Shown in pieces: positions 38,905 through 50,334 of a stretch of DNA of 64,000 bases. Below the pieces are notes generated by a model. That model did not search any database and was not told the DNA's origin. It was given only the letters and a program-made list of their open reading frames with translations. Position 1 is the stretch's first letter, and each line of letters opens with the position of its first letter. This DNA is from Pomacea canaliculata. Lineage: Eukaryota > Mollusca > Gastropoda > Architaenioglossa > Ampullariidae. The stretch covers positions 10,280,758 to 10,344,757 of the forward strand of contig NC_037600.1 in assembly GCF_003073045.1 (NCBI RefSeq), written 5' to 3'. The position numbers and the translations under genes were made by a program.

Positions 38905-39056
38905 CGGCGTAGTAGCGTTTACACCAGATACAATGATGACTTTAATCATTTTTTTTCTCTTTTCGATATCTAATCGATCATTCACAATGATTGTGCAAGC
39001 GATGACCGTCACAGCAAACACTGGATATCACTTGTAATACACAAAAGCAGCACACG
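38905..39056. repeat. Dispersed repeat, partial copy 3
   Basis: Shares the GTTTACACCAGATACAATG box, the following TCGATATC box and the TTGTAATACACA-type stretch with copies 1 and 2. It ends about 60 bp before the minisatellite starts. Confidence 0.6.
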
Positions 39057-39116
39057 CACCGCTGACCACTCCCGCTCTTGATAGCCTAGCCCTGTACACG
39101 CAGCCAATCGGCATGA

Positions 39117-41483
39117 AAGGTGGTGGGTCGGCCAGCTTACCACTGGGCAAGAGCACCACCCAGCTGCCTGGGGTGGTGCAAGTTCAGAAAGGCGGCCCTG
39201 GGTGCAAAGCAGTGGTGGTCGGCCTGCTTTACCACTGGCAAGAGCACACCCCTGCTGCAAGCAGGGTGGGTGGAGTGGGTGGGTCGGCTAGCTTTACCAC
39301 CTGGGCAAGAGCACCACCCTGGCTGCAAGGCAGGGTGGGGGTCCTACTTTACACTGGCAAGAGCACCACCCTGGCTGCAAGGCAGGTGGTGGGTCGGCCT
39401 AGCTTTACCACTGGCAAGAGCACCACCCTGGCTGCAAGCAGGTGGGTGGGTCGGCTAGCTTTACCACTGGGCAAGCACCACCCTGGTGCAAGGCAGGGTG
39501 GTGGGTCGCTAGCTTTACCACTGGGCAAGAGCACCACCTGGCTGCAAGGCAGGGTGGGTGGGTCGGCCTAGCTTTACCCACTGGGCAAGAGCACCACCCT
39601 GGCTGCAAGGCAGGTGGTGGGTCGCCTGCTTTACACTGGGAAGCAGCACACCTGCTGCAAGGCAGGGTGGGAGGGTCGGCCGCGGCAAGAGGCACTAGGG
39701 CAAGGCAAGGGTGTGGGTCGGCCTTTAGCTTTTCACTGGGCACCACTGGGCTTCTGTGGTGGTCGGCTAGCTTTACCACTGGGCAAGGCACGTGGCGTGG
39801 GGGTCGGCCTAGCTTACTGGGCAAGAGCACCACCCTGGCTGCAAGGCAGGTGGGTGGGTCGGCCTAGCTTTACCACTGGGCAAGACACCACCCTGGCTGC
39901 AAGCAGGTGGGCAGGTGGGTCGCCTACTTACACTGGCAGAGCCACACCTCTGTGCAACACGGCCTAGCTTACCACTGGGCAAGAGCACACCCTGGTCTGC
40001 AAGGCAGGGTGGTGTGGGTCGGCCTAGCTTTACCACTGGGCAAGAGCACCACCCTGGCTGCAAGGCAGGTGGGTGGTCGGCCTAGCTTTACACTGGGCAG
40101 GCACCACCCTGGCTGCAGCAGGTGGGTGGTCGGCCTAGCTTTACCACTGGGCAAGAGCACCACCCTGGCTGCAAGGCAGGGTGGTGGGTCGGCCTAGCTT
40201 TACCACTGGCAAGAGCACCACCCTGGCTGCAAGCAGGGTGGTGGGTCGGCCTAGCTTTACCATGGGCAAGAGCACCACCCTGGCTGCAAGGCAGGGTGGG
40301 TGGGTCGGCCTAGCTTTACCACTGGGCAAGAGCACCACCCTGGCTGCAAGCAGGGTGGGTGGCGTCGGCCTAGCTTTTACCACTGGGCAAAGAGCACCAC
40401 CCTGGCTGCAAGGCAGGGTGGGTGGTCGCCTAGCTTTACCACTGGCAAGAGCACCCACCCTGCTGCAAGCAGGGTGGGTGTCGGCACTTTACCACTGGGC
40501 AGAGCACCACCCTGGCTGCAAGGCAGGGTGGGTGGGTCGGCCTAGCTTTACCACTGGCAAGAAGCACCACCCTGGCTGCAAGGGTGGGTGGGTCGGCCTA
40601 GCTTACCATGGGCAAGAGCACACCCTGCTGCAAGCAGGGTGGGTGGGTCGGCCTAGCTTTACCACTGGGCAAGAGCACCACCCTGCTGCAAGCAGGGTGG
40701 GTGGCGGCCTAGCTTTACCACTGGGCAAGGCACCACCCTGGCTGCAAGGGCAGGGTGGTGGTCGGCCTAGCTTTACACTGGGCAAGAGCACCACCCTGGC
40801 TGCAAGGCAGGGTGGGGGTCGGCCTAGCTTTACCATGGCAAGAGCACCACCCTGGCTGCAAGGCAGGGTGGGTGGGTCGGCCTAGCTTTACCACTGGGCA
40901 AGAGCACCACCCTGGCTGCAAGGCAGGGTGGGTGGGTCGGCCTAGCTTTACCACTGGGCAAGAGCACCACCCTGGCTGCAAGGCAGGGTGGGTGGGTCGG
41001 CCTAGCTTTACCACTGGGCAAGAGCACCACCCTGGCTGCAAGGCAGGGTGGGTGGGTCGGCCTAGCTTTACCACTGGCAAGGCACCACCCTGGCTGCAAG
41101 GCAGTGGGTGGGTCGGCCTAGCTTTACAACACTGGGCAAGAGCACACCCTGCTGCAAGGCAGGTGGTGGTCGCCTAGCTTTACCACTGGGCAAGAGCACC
41201 ACCCTGGCTGCAAGGGCAGGGTGGGTCGGCCTAGCTTTACCACTGGGCACAGAGCCCACCCTGGCTGCAATGCAGGGTGGGTGGGTCGGCCTAGCTTTAC
41301 CACTGGGCAGAGCACCACCCTGGCTGCAAGGCAGGGTGGGGGCCCTGCTTTACCATGGGTGGCTGCAAGTGCCGGTGGTCGCCTAGCTTTACACTGGGCA
41401 GAGCCCACCCTGGCTGCAGGCAGGGTGGGTGGGTCGGCTAGCTTTACCACTGGCAAGAGCAGGCTGCAGGCCCAGCTACTGGT
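39117..41483. repeat. Minisatellite, 60-bp unit, about 40 copies
   Basis: Head-to-tail array. The cleanest units, at 40861-41060, are exactly 60 bp and identical. Each contains CTTTACCACTGGGCAAGAGC and then CACCACCCTGGCTGCAAGGC. Other units differ mainly by one-base losses in G, C and T doublets and triplets. On the minus strand the unit reads as a 20-residue repeat (RVVLLPSGKARPTHPPCLAA). Confidence 0.97.
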
Positions 41484-41513
41484 GGCTGCTGGCTAGCTTT
41501 ATGGGAATGCTGA

Positions 41514-44500
41514 CATGGCTGCATGGCTGGGCTGATGGCTGATGTCTGATGGTGATGGTGATGGCTTGCCTACTGACTGCACCTGAAGATGGCCATGGCC
41601 CTGCTGGCTATGGCTCTGATGGTGGCTGATGGTGATTTGCTGATGGTGCCTATGAGCTGATGTGACTGATGGCTGATGGCTGATGATGCTGAGATAGGCT
41701 GATGGCCTGATGGCTGATGGCTGATGCTGCTGATGGCTTGATGGCTGATTGGCTGATGGCTGATGGCTGATGGCTGATTGGTGTGGTGATGCTGATGGCT
41801 GATGATGGCTATGCTGATGGCTGATGGCTGATGGCTGCTGGCTGATGGCTGATGGTGAGGCTGATGGGCTGATGCTGATGGGGTGATGGCTGATGGCTGA
41901 TGGCTGATGGCTGATGCTGATGGCTGATGGCTGATGGCTGATGGCGATGGCTGATGGCTGATGGCTGATGGCTGATGGCTGCTGATGGCTGATGGCTGAT
42001 GGCTGATGGCTGATGGCTGATGGCTGATGGGCTGATGGCTGATGCTGATGGTGATGATGGCTGATGGCTGATGCTGATGCTGATGGCTGATGGCTGATGC
42101 TGATAGGCTGATGGCTGATGGCTGATGGCTGATGGCTGATGCTGATGGCTGATGGCTGATGGCTGATGGCTGATGGTGATGGCTGATGGCTGATGGATGG
42201 CTGATGGCTGATGGCTGATGGCTGATGGCTGATGGCTGATGGCTGATGGCTGATGGCTGATGGCTGATGGCTGATGGCTGATGGCTGATGGCTGATGGCT
42301 GATGGCTGATGGCTGATGGCTGATGGCTGATTGGCTGATGGCTGATGGCTGATGGCTGATGGCTGATGGCTGATGCTGATGGCTGATGGCTGATGGCTGA
42401 ATGGCTGATGCTGATGGCTGATGGCTTGATGGCTGATGGCTGATGGCTGATGGCTGATGCTGCTGATGGCTGAATGGCTGATGGCTGATGGCTGATGGCT
42501 GATGGCTGATGGCTGATGGCTGATGGCTGATGGCTGATGGCTGATGGCTGATGGCTGATGGCTGATGGCTGATGGCTGATGGCTGATGGCTGATGGCTGA
42601 TGGGCTGATGGCTGATGGCTGATGGCTGATGGCTGATGGCTGATGGCTGATGGCTGATGGCTTGATGGCTGATGATGCTGATGGCTGATGGCTGATGGCT
42701 GATGGCTGATGCTGATGGCTGATGGCTGATGGCTGATGGCTGATGGCTGATGGCTGATGGCTGATGGCTGATGGCTGATGGCTGATGGCTGATGGCTGAT
42801 GGCTGATGGCTGATGGCTGATGGCTGATGGTGATGGCTGATGGCTGATGGCTGATGGCTGATGGCTGATGGCTGATGGCTGATGGCTGATGGCTGATGGC
42901 TGATGGCTGATGGCTGATGGCTGATGGCTGATGGCTGATGGCTGATGGCTGATGGCTGATGGCTGATGGCTGATGGCTGATGGCTGATGGCTGATGGCTG
43001 ATGGCTGATGGCTGATGGCTGATGGCTGATGGCTGATGGCTGATGGCTGATGCTGATGGCTGATGGCTGATGGCTGATGGCTGATGGCTGATGGCTGATG
43101 GCTGATGGCTGATGGCTGATGGCTGATGGGCTGATGGCTGATGGCTGATGGCTGATGGCTGATGGCTGATGGCTGATGGCTGTGGCTGATGGCTGATGGC
43201 TGATGGCTGATGGCTGATGGCTGATGGCTGATGGCTGATGGCTGATGGCTGATGGCTGATGGCTGATGGCTGATGGCTGATGGCTGATGGCTGATGGCTG
43301 ATGGCTGATGGCTGATGGCTGATGGCTGATGGCTGATGGCTGATGGCTGATGGCTGATGGCTGATGGCTGATGGCTGATGGCTGATGGCTGATGGCTGAT
43401 GCTGATGGCTGATGGCTGATGGCTGATGGCTTGATGGCTGATGGCTGATGGCTGATGGTGGTGATGGCTGTGGCTGATGGCTGATGGCTGATGCTGATGG
43501 CTGATGGCTGATGGCTGATGGCTGGTGATGGCTGATGGCTGATGGCTGATGGCTGATGGCTGATGGCTGATGGCTGATGGCTGATGGCTGATGGCTGATG
43601 GCTGATGGCTGATGGCTGATGGCTGATGGCTGATGGCTGATGCTGATGGCTGATGCTGATGGCTGATGGCTGATGGCTGATGGCTGATGGCTGATGGCTG
43701 ATGGCTGATGGCTGATGGTCTGATGCTGATTGGCTGATGGCTGATGGTGATGGCTGATGGCTGATGGCTGATGGCTGATGGCTGATGGTGATGCTGATGG
43801 CTGATGGCTGATGGCTGATGGCTGATGGCTGATGGCTGATGGCTGATGGCTGATGGTGATGGCTGATGGCTGATGGCTGATGGCTGATGGCTGATGGCTG
43901 ATGGCTGATGGCTGATGGCTGATGGCTGAGCTGGCTGATGGCTGATGGCTGATGGCTGATGATGGCTGATGGCTGATGGCTGATGGCTGATGGCTGAATG
44001 ATGGCTGATGGCTGATGGCTGATGGCTGATGGCTGATGGCTGATGGCTGATGGCTGATGGCTGATGGCTGATGGACTGATGGCTGATGGCTGATGGCTGA
44101 TGGCTGATGGCTGATGTGGGCTGATGGCTGATGGCTGATGGCTGATGGCTGATGGCTGATGGCTGATGGCTGATGGCTGATGGCTGATGGCTGATGGATG
44201 GCTGATGGCTGATGGCTGATGGCTGATGGCTGATGGCTGATGGCTGATGGTATGATGGCTGATGGCTGATGCTGATGGCTGATGGCTGATGTGATGGCTG
44301 ATGGCTGATGGCTGGCTGATGGATGGCTGATGGCTGATGGCTGATGGCTGATGGTCTGATGGCTGATGGCTGATGGCTGATGGCTGATGGCTGATGGCTG
44401 ATGGCTGATGGCTGATGGCTGATGGCTGATGGCTGATGGCTGATGGCTGATGGCTGATGGCTGATGGGCTGATGGCTGATGGCTGAGGCTGATGGCTGAT

Positions 44501-45186
44501 GGCTGATGGCTGATGGAGGCTGATGGCTGATGGCTGATGGCTGATGGCTGATGGCTGATGGCTGATGGCTGATGGCTGATGCTGATGCTGATGGCTGATG
44601 GTGATGGCTGATGGCTGATGGCTGATGGCTGATGGCTGATGGCTGATGGCTGATGGCTGATGGCTGATGGCTGATGCTGATGGCTGATGGCTGAGTGAAT
44701 GCTGATGGCTGATGGCTGATGGCTGATGGCTGATGGCTGATGGCTGATGGCTGATGGCTGATGGCTGATGGTGATGGCTGATGGCTATGGCTGATGGCTG
44801 ATGGGCTGATGGCTGATGGCTGATGGCTGATGGCTGATGGCTGATGGTGATGGCTGATGGTGATGGCTGATGGCTGATGGCTGATGGCTGATGCTGATGG
44901 CTGATGGCTGATGGCTGATGGCTGATGGCTGATGGCTGATGGCTGATGGCTGATGGCTGATGGCTGATGGCTGATGGCTGATGGCTGAATGGCTGATGGC
45001 TGATGGCTGATGGCTGATGCTGATGGCTGATGGCTGATGGCTGATGGCTGATGGCTGGCTGATGGCTGATGCTGCTGATGGCTGGATGGCTGATGGCTGT
45101 GCTGATGGCTGATGGGCCTGAATGCTGAATCTGATGGCTGATTTATCATGATGGTCTGATGTGCTGATGGCTGATGGCTGATGGTG
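41514..45186. repeat. Heptanucleotide satellite, unit GCTGATG
   Basis: About 520 units of the 7-mer GCTGATG cover 3.7 kb, with scattered one- or two-base losses and rare gains. Because 7 is not a multiple of 3, every frame cycles through the same seven codons. On the minus strand these are all sense codons (ISHQPSA), which produces a 1249-codon open frame with no biological meaning. Confidence 0.97.
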
Positions 45187-45632
45187 ATCATTCTAATAAT
45201 CCAACAAACATCATCATGCATCATCAAAACAACAACATCAATAATCAACCAACCATCAATTCAACATTAACAACAACCATCAACAACCTTCATCAACAAC
45301 ATCATTAATAATCATCAACAACAATCATCATCATCATTAATCATCATCATCATCATCAATCATCATTAATTATCAACAACATAATAAGTACTATCAACAA
45401 CTATCATCATCAACTATCTTCAACAACAATCATCAACATCAACCATCAATAACAACCATCATCAACAACCATCATCAACAACCATCATCAACTATCATCA
45501 TCAACTATCATCATCAACTATCTTCAACAACAATCATCAACATCAACCATCAACATCAACCATCAATAACAACCATCATCAACAACGATCATCAACTATC
45601 ATCATCAACTATCATCATTAACTATCATCAGT
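45187..45632. repeat. ATC/AAC-rich trinucleotide tract
   Basis: Imperfect runs of ATC and AAC triplets with longer internal repeats (CAACAACCATCATCAACTAT type). It abuts the 7-bp array directly, making a 6.5 kb compound satellite block. Confidence 0.9.
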
Positions 45633-45769
45633 GTCGCGTACCACCCTCAGCGTCCCCAGAAGCATGCGTACGGCCACTCGCACAGCCGGCCAAACACACA
45701 CTCAGCCGGAGGCGGGACTCAACTTACCTGTCGAACCCTTGCAAAGCGAAGACCACGACAAAGACGTAA

Positions 45770-46330
45770 GGAACGACACAAATTCGAAGTTTAATCAAAA
45801 AAAAAAAGCCTCCTCCTTCTTGGCAATTATATTAGCTTCCGCTTTCTTGGCTATTTCTAAGCTGTCTGCTTGTTTCTTTGCAATAATTTCCACATTTCTA
45901 TCATAACGATGGATACTCTGCATTATGTATGTAGTAAAAGCTTTCATGGGATCAAATACTAATACTTGCACACAAAGATAGCACATGATAATAAAATAAA
46001 ATCTCCTAAAATTATCTCACAAATACAGTCGGGATAGAAATGTAATCACAGCATCAAAATGTGGCTTCACAATGATTCGCAAAATGAAATAAGTAATAAA
46101 AATCCCTAAGTCAACTACAGTTGTAAACACTTCAAGGTGTAAGCCCTAGTTCAATCAAGGCTAGTTAGGAAACAACTATACTTAATCATCAATCAAAGCA
46201 GTCAGTGTACACACATCTCAAATCCAAATCTCAGTAAACACAAAGCCCACAATGGCAATTTCTCTCTAGAGATGCAATAAACACATAAGCAATCCTAACG
46301 AGCAAACAAAGAGCAATCAGATTCTTTAAA
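45770..46330 (-). mobile_element. Fossil LTR-retroelement fragment, leader and start of gag-like ORF
   Basis: The minus strand holds a leader followed by a gag-like start rich in Lys, Glu and Ala (the region around VFDPMKAFTTYI and RYDRNVEI). This recalls the N-terminal gag region of Gypsy-type elements. It is homologous to 48455-48960 in opposite orientation. It is a broken fragment without recognisable protease, reverse transcriptase or LTRs. The age is probably moderate to old, judging by divergence between the two copies. Family assignment is tentative. Confidence 0.4.
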
Positions 46331-47815
46331 TGTAATAATGTGAACACTGCTAATCATCATGATTTAAAGTTCAATATAGATTTGAGGAACAGCCAAAATT
46401 TTTTTCTTAAAACAATAGAAATGAGTACCTAATGGGGAAGATAATCACGCTCTCAGACACTACCAAGCTTCTTCCAATAAACACCACGGACAATCACAGA
46501 TGATGGCAGATAGATGATGGCAGATGGCAAATGTTTTTATAAGCTGGTTAAGGTCGGATCACAACAACACAAATCCTCTGCCCCAATACACGTTCAAACA
46601 CCAAATAACTCTCGCACAGAGAAAACTCAAAGCTGTCTATACCATCTCGCAATTCTTAGCTCCATGCCACAAATGTAAAGTTTCTTATATTTGTCCTCAC
46701 GTCTGTCTACTTGCTGATTAGAAAAATGGGATATCGTCATGGAACTATGTCCGATGACTAGTGGTCACACTGAAAAATTAGAATAAGTCGAAGATAATAC
46801 TTACAATTCCCGTCATCTGCCATCTGCCATCCCGATGTAGGATGCTCTCCCAAACCTCAGCGCCAGGAATGCTCTTCCTCCACCCAGTCACTGCCAGGCA
46901 GGTGCGATGTCACACTAGCAACTACACTAACACGCCACTGCACACATTTCCATGGAAACATAAAGGCTGGTAGACACTTCTATACTCCTTGGCCAGGACA
47001 TTCGTGGAAACGTCGACAGGATGCTCGATTCCACGACGATCCACAAGGGAAGAAACTCCAGGGCTACCCGGATCGGTTCCAGCTACCCAGTCCTGCCTCG
47101 GTGTACAGTCACCCCTGGGTGGGTCCGGTGTAGGAAGAAAGCTCTCAGGCCCTCCTGTAGTTAGGGATCCGTTTCAGCGGGTCCTCCTTAGCTGTTCCTC
47201 CACATTAGTTCCTGTAACTTAATGATCATTCACTGCTACTATTAGTCTCCCTGAGTTAAACTCATCACGTGATTTCTTATTGAACGTTAGGATTTTTCTC
47301 ATGAAACAATTTAACAATACTTTTGCCGTGAAATCAGAATATAGAATTCAGGACAATATAAACAGATATTTGTTTAAATTACCTTTACTCGGCAAGGCAC
47401 TAAAAGCACAGATTCCCCTGTCTGCATTCACACCTGTACAGGTAGGACCAACCGTCTCGGCGCCTGCGTTGGGAATGTCACACACTGTTCACTGAGCGAA
47501 AAACGTGGAGGTGAGCTGTCGTTACTAGTGTCACGTGTCATCAGTCATGCTCCTGCACGGGGTTTACGACTTAGACCCCCCCCCCTTTTTTTTCTTTTTT
47601 ATTCTCGCGCGGTACACACACTCGCACACACTCGCGAACTACGCTTACACTGGAAATAAGACATTTCCCTGACACACAACATTATCCTTATCTTGTGATT
47701 AGCACTTGTTTTGCTTAGTTTATTTTTTTACTCTTTTGTTTAGTTTTATATGTGAGCACACTTGTTAGTATTCCTGCAAGATGAAAAGCGTTTAAGGTAC
47801 GTTGTCAGTCCAAAA

Positions 47816-49050
47816 TACAGATATAAAAAAATTAAAATATTAAAACAGAAGAAAAAATTGTTAGTCTCCCATTGTTTTAACTTGTTTATTTTAATTTGTC
47901 TGAATTTTTATTATCTTTATCCTGAAGAAACTTTGTTTACAAGTAAATCGCACTGGAAAAGGAAGCATGCACAAGTTGACTTTTTCTGTTCACTTATTCC
48001 TCCGAGTCTTTCCGTTTCTATTCTGACGCATTTCTTTTGAAAGATGAACTCACGTTTATACCACATACAACGATGTCTTTAATTATAATAATTTAAATTT
48101 TTTGATATCTAGTCGGTTATTAGCAGTGAGAATGTGTGGGATAACCGTTACCGACAACCCAGGTTCTTAGTTGTAATACACACATACAGACGCACGCACA
48201 CACAAACAAAAAGAATAAATAGACAGAAACGGGAGACAGAAGCACGAGTTAAATAGACATTAAAAGATTTTCGTTTCGCTGAAATCTTTACGGACCAGTC
48301 CGTGTCCCCTGTGTTTTTCTTAGTGTTTAACCCTTTCGTGGCTCACGGACTAAACGTGTATGTAAAGTCCCAGCAACCATGCAAGATTCGGCCAAGCTTG
48401 ACCGACACAGCCAGTGTGTATGGCCAGTGTGTACTGCTACTGTATGTGTGTGTGTGATTACTCTTTGTTTGCTCGTTGGGATTGTTTATGTGTCTATTGC
48501 ATCTTTAGAGACAAATTGGCACTGAGCAATTTTGTGTATACTTAGATTTGAACGAGATACATAGTGCAGTGTAATGATAGACAGATAAGAAAAATTTGAG
48601 ATGTTTTTGATGGTTCAGGATAGTTGTTTCCTGAATAGCCTTAATTGAACTAGGGCTTACACTTTGAAGTGTTTACAACTGTATTTGACTCAGGGATTGT
48701 TACTCCCTCTTTGATTTTGAGAATCACTGTTAAGGCACATTTTGATGCTATTACATTTCTATCCCGATTGCATCTGTGAGATAATTTTTAGGCGATTTTA
48801 TTTTATTATTATTTGCTGTCTTTGTGTGCAACATGGATCCCCAGCTAGTATTTGATCCACATAAGAAAGAATAGCCAGAGAGAAAGAAGCTGATAGAATT
48901 GCCAAGAAAGAGGAAGCCGATAGGATAGACAAGAGAGAAGCGGACGAACTAGGAAGAAAGCAGCAAAATAATTTTCTTTCAATGGAAAACAAAAGTGAAA
49001 TCGGATTGGTTCACAAGTCCTTTATTTTTCAAGACATGAACTGTAATATT
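47816..49050. repeat. Dispersed repeat, copy 2, interrupted
   Basis: Similar to 35667-36245 but with about 670 extra bases at 48290-48960, most of which is the gag-like fossil fragment. Either that fragment inserted here or copy 1 lost it. Confidence 0.65.
48455..48960 (+). mobile_element. Fossil LTR-retroelement fragment, inverted partner
   Basis: Matches the reverse complement of 45770-46330 through the leader (TTTGTTTGCTCGTTGGGATT onward) and into the start of the gag-like region. Broken, with no other element parts seen. Tentatively Gypsy-like. Confidence 0.4.
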
Positions 49051-50334
49051 GTTTCAAATAATCCCAGTTGAATCCCATTAACTCATCTTCACCTCCCCCT
49101 CGTCCCAGCTCCGGCAGCCCTCTGAAAACATTTAACACACCTTTCCATGATAAGTGTCTTGACGAACTGCATCCCACATCTATTAACTATGCACGTCTGA
49201 CGATATGGAAGGTATTTATCAAAGTCAAGATAGACTTTTTTAAAAAATGAAAAAAAAGCAAGTATTAGCATTCAATAATGAATTTAGCCAGCGCACAGCA
49301 TGGTAATGAATTCCACAAAAGCTTATAACACTGACCATATCCATAGATATCTATGATATCCAGATAATGAAAATAAAATGATTGCCAGCATACAGTTAAC
49401 AAATAAACGACAGTTTTTGTCTGGTGTCTACATGGATCAAGATGCACCCAGACACGCACGCATGTACACATATGCACATACGCACACACAAACACAAGTT
49501 TGACTAGGTGTCGATGTCACGGCAGCACGGATCCTTGTCCTCAAAAATGGCTAAGATCGGCAGGGGTAGGTAGTTATCAAGGGAAGTAATTTCTTTCAAC
49601 GGATTGTTGTAAAGGGAAGTAATTGCTCTTACCTTTTTTTTTTTTCCCCCAACAGATCATTGCGAATAATTTTTTTTAGTGAAATACTTTAATCAGTGTG
49701 TTTAGATAGATTAACAGAGACAAAAGAATGATTTAGTAAAACAAACTGTGATAAAACTCCTTTAATTCAATGCATGAAGGAAAGAAGCGGCCAATTACAG
49801 CACGCGTATTATAAATAATGACATGGATATATTGTGCCATCCCTTTTCCTCTTATACCCAGAATTTGTAGACTTCATATACAAAATTTCGTTCCTGTTAA
49901 AAATAGTCAGAATGGACGTCCATAAATCCCTGCCGGATAGTTTGAAGTCGAAATGCCGAGAAAGAATAAAGAGATGTTTGTCTTTGCTTAATAATAATAA
50001 ATCTCCTTTCCATAACATAACAATCTCCTACTGATTCGCAACTAAGAGTAATGCATCTCCCATTGTTAATAACTTCATAATAACAATTTCATCACCTTTA
50101 ATATACAATATATAACAAACAGTGATGGGAAATGAGCGTAGCACGAGGAGATTGATACCTGAAGTCTCAGAAATTTCGAGTAAAGACTATCGTTAGTTAC
50201 TTGTTGCCCCCACTATAAACATGCTCTGTCGGCATTTTTCGATATCTGAGATGAAATGTCGATCCTTTTGTGAATTCAGCCTCAGGGCAGGGCATGGCAT
50301 GGAGAGGGGAAGGGGCACGTGACCTCACCTTGGT

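Larger units (their letters stand above)
35551..39116. other. Repeat-rich region left of the satellite block
   Basis: Contains dispersed-repeat copies (35667-36245 and 38905-39056), the exon-like sequence at 36361-36600, a SINE head at 37310-37400 and a G run at 37269-37281. A 119-codon open frame at 37689-38048 has no recognisable motif. No complete gene is supported. Confidence 0.5.
45633..50334. other. Repeat-rich region right of the satellite block
   Basis: Contains two opposite fossil fragments of an LTR-retroelement gag region and dispersed-repeat copy 2, listed apart. The stretches 46331-47815 and 49051-50334 show nothing I recognise beyond CA/GT runs and T runs. Confidence 0.5.

Noticed and set aside
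39113-41496. Many overlapping 60-240-codon frames on both strands
   Set aside because: All are readings of the 60-bp minisatellite in different frames, broken by unit indels. None is supported as a working gene.
41499-45248. 1249-codon open frame on the minus strand (repeats of ISHQPSA)
   Set aside because: It is a by-product of a 7-bp tandem repeat whose seven codons include no stop. It has no start context, domain or splice structure.
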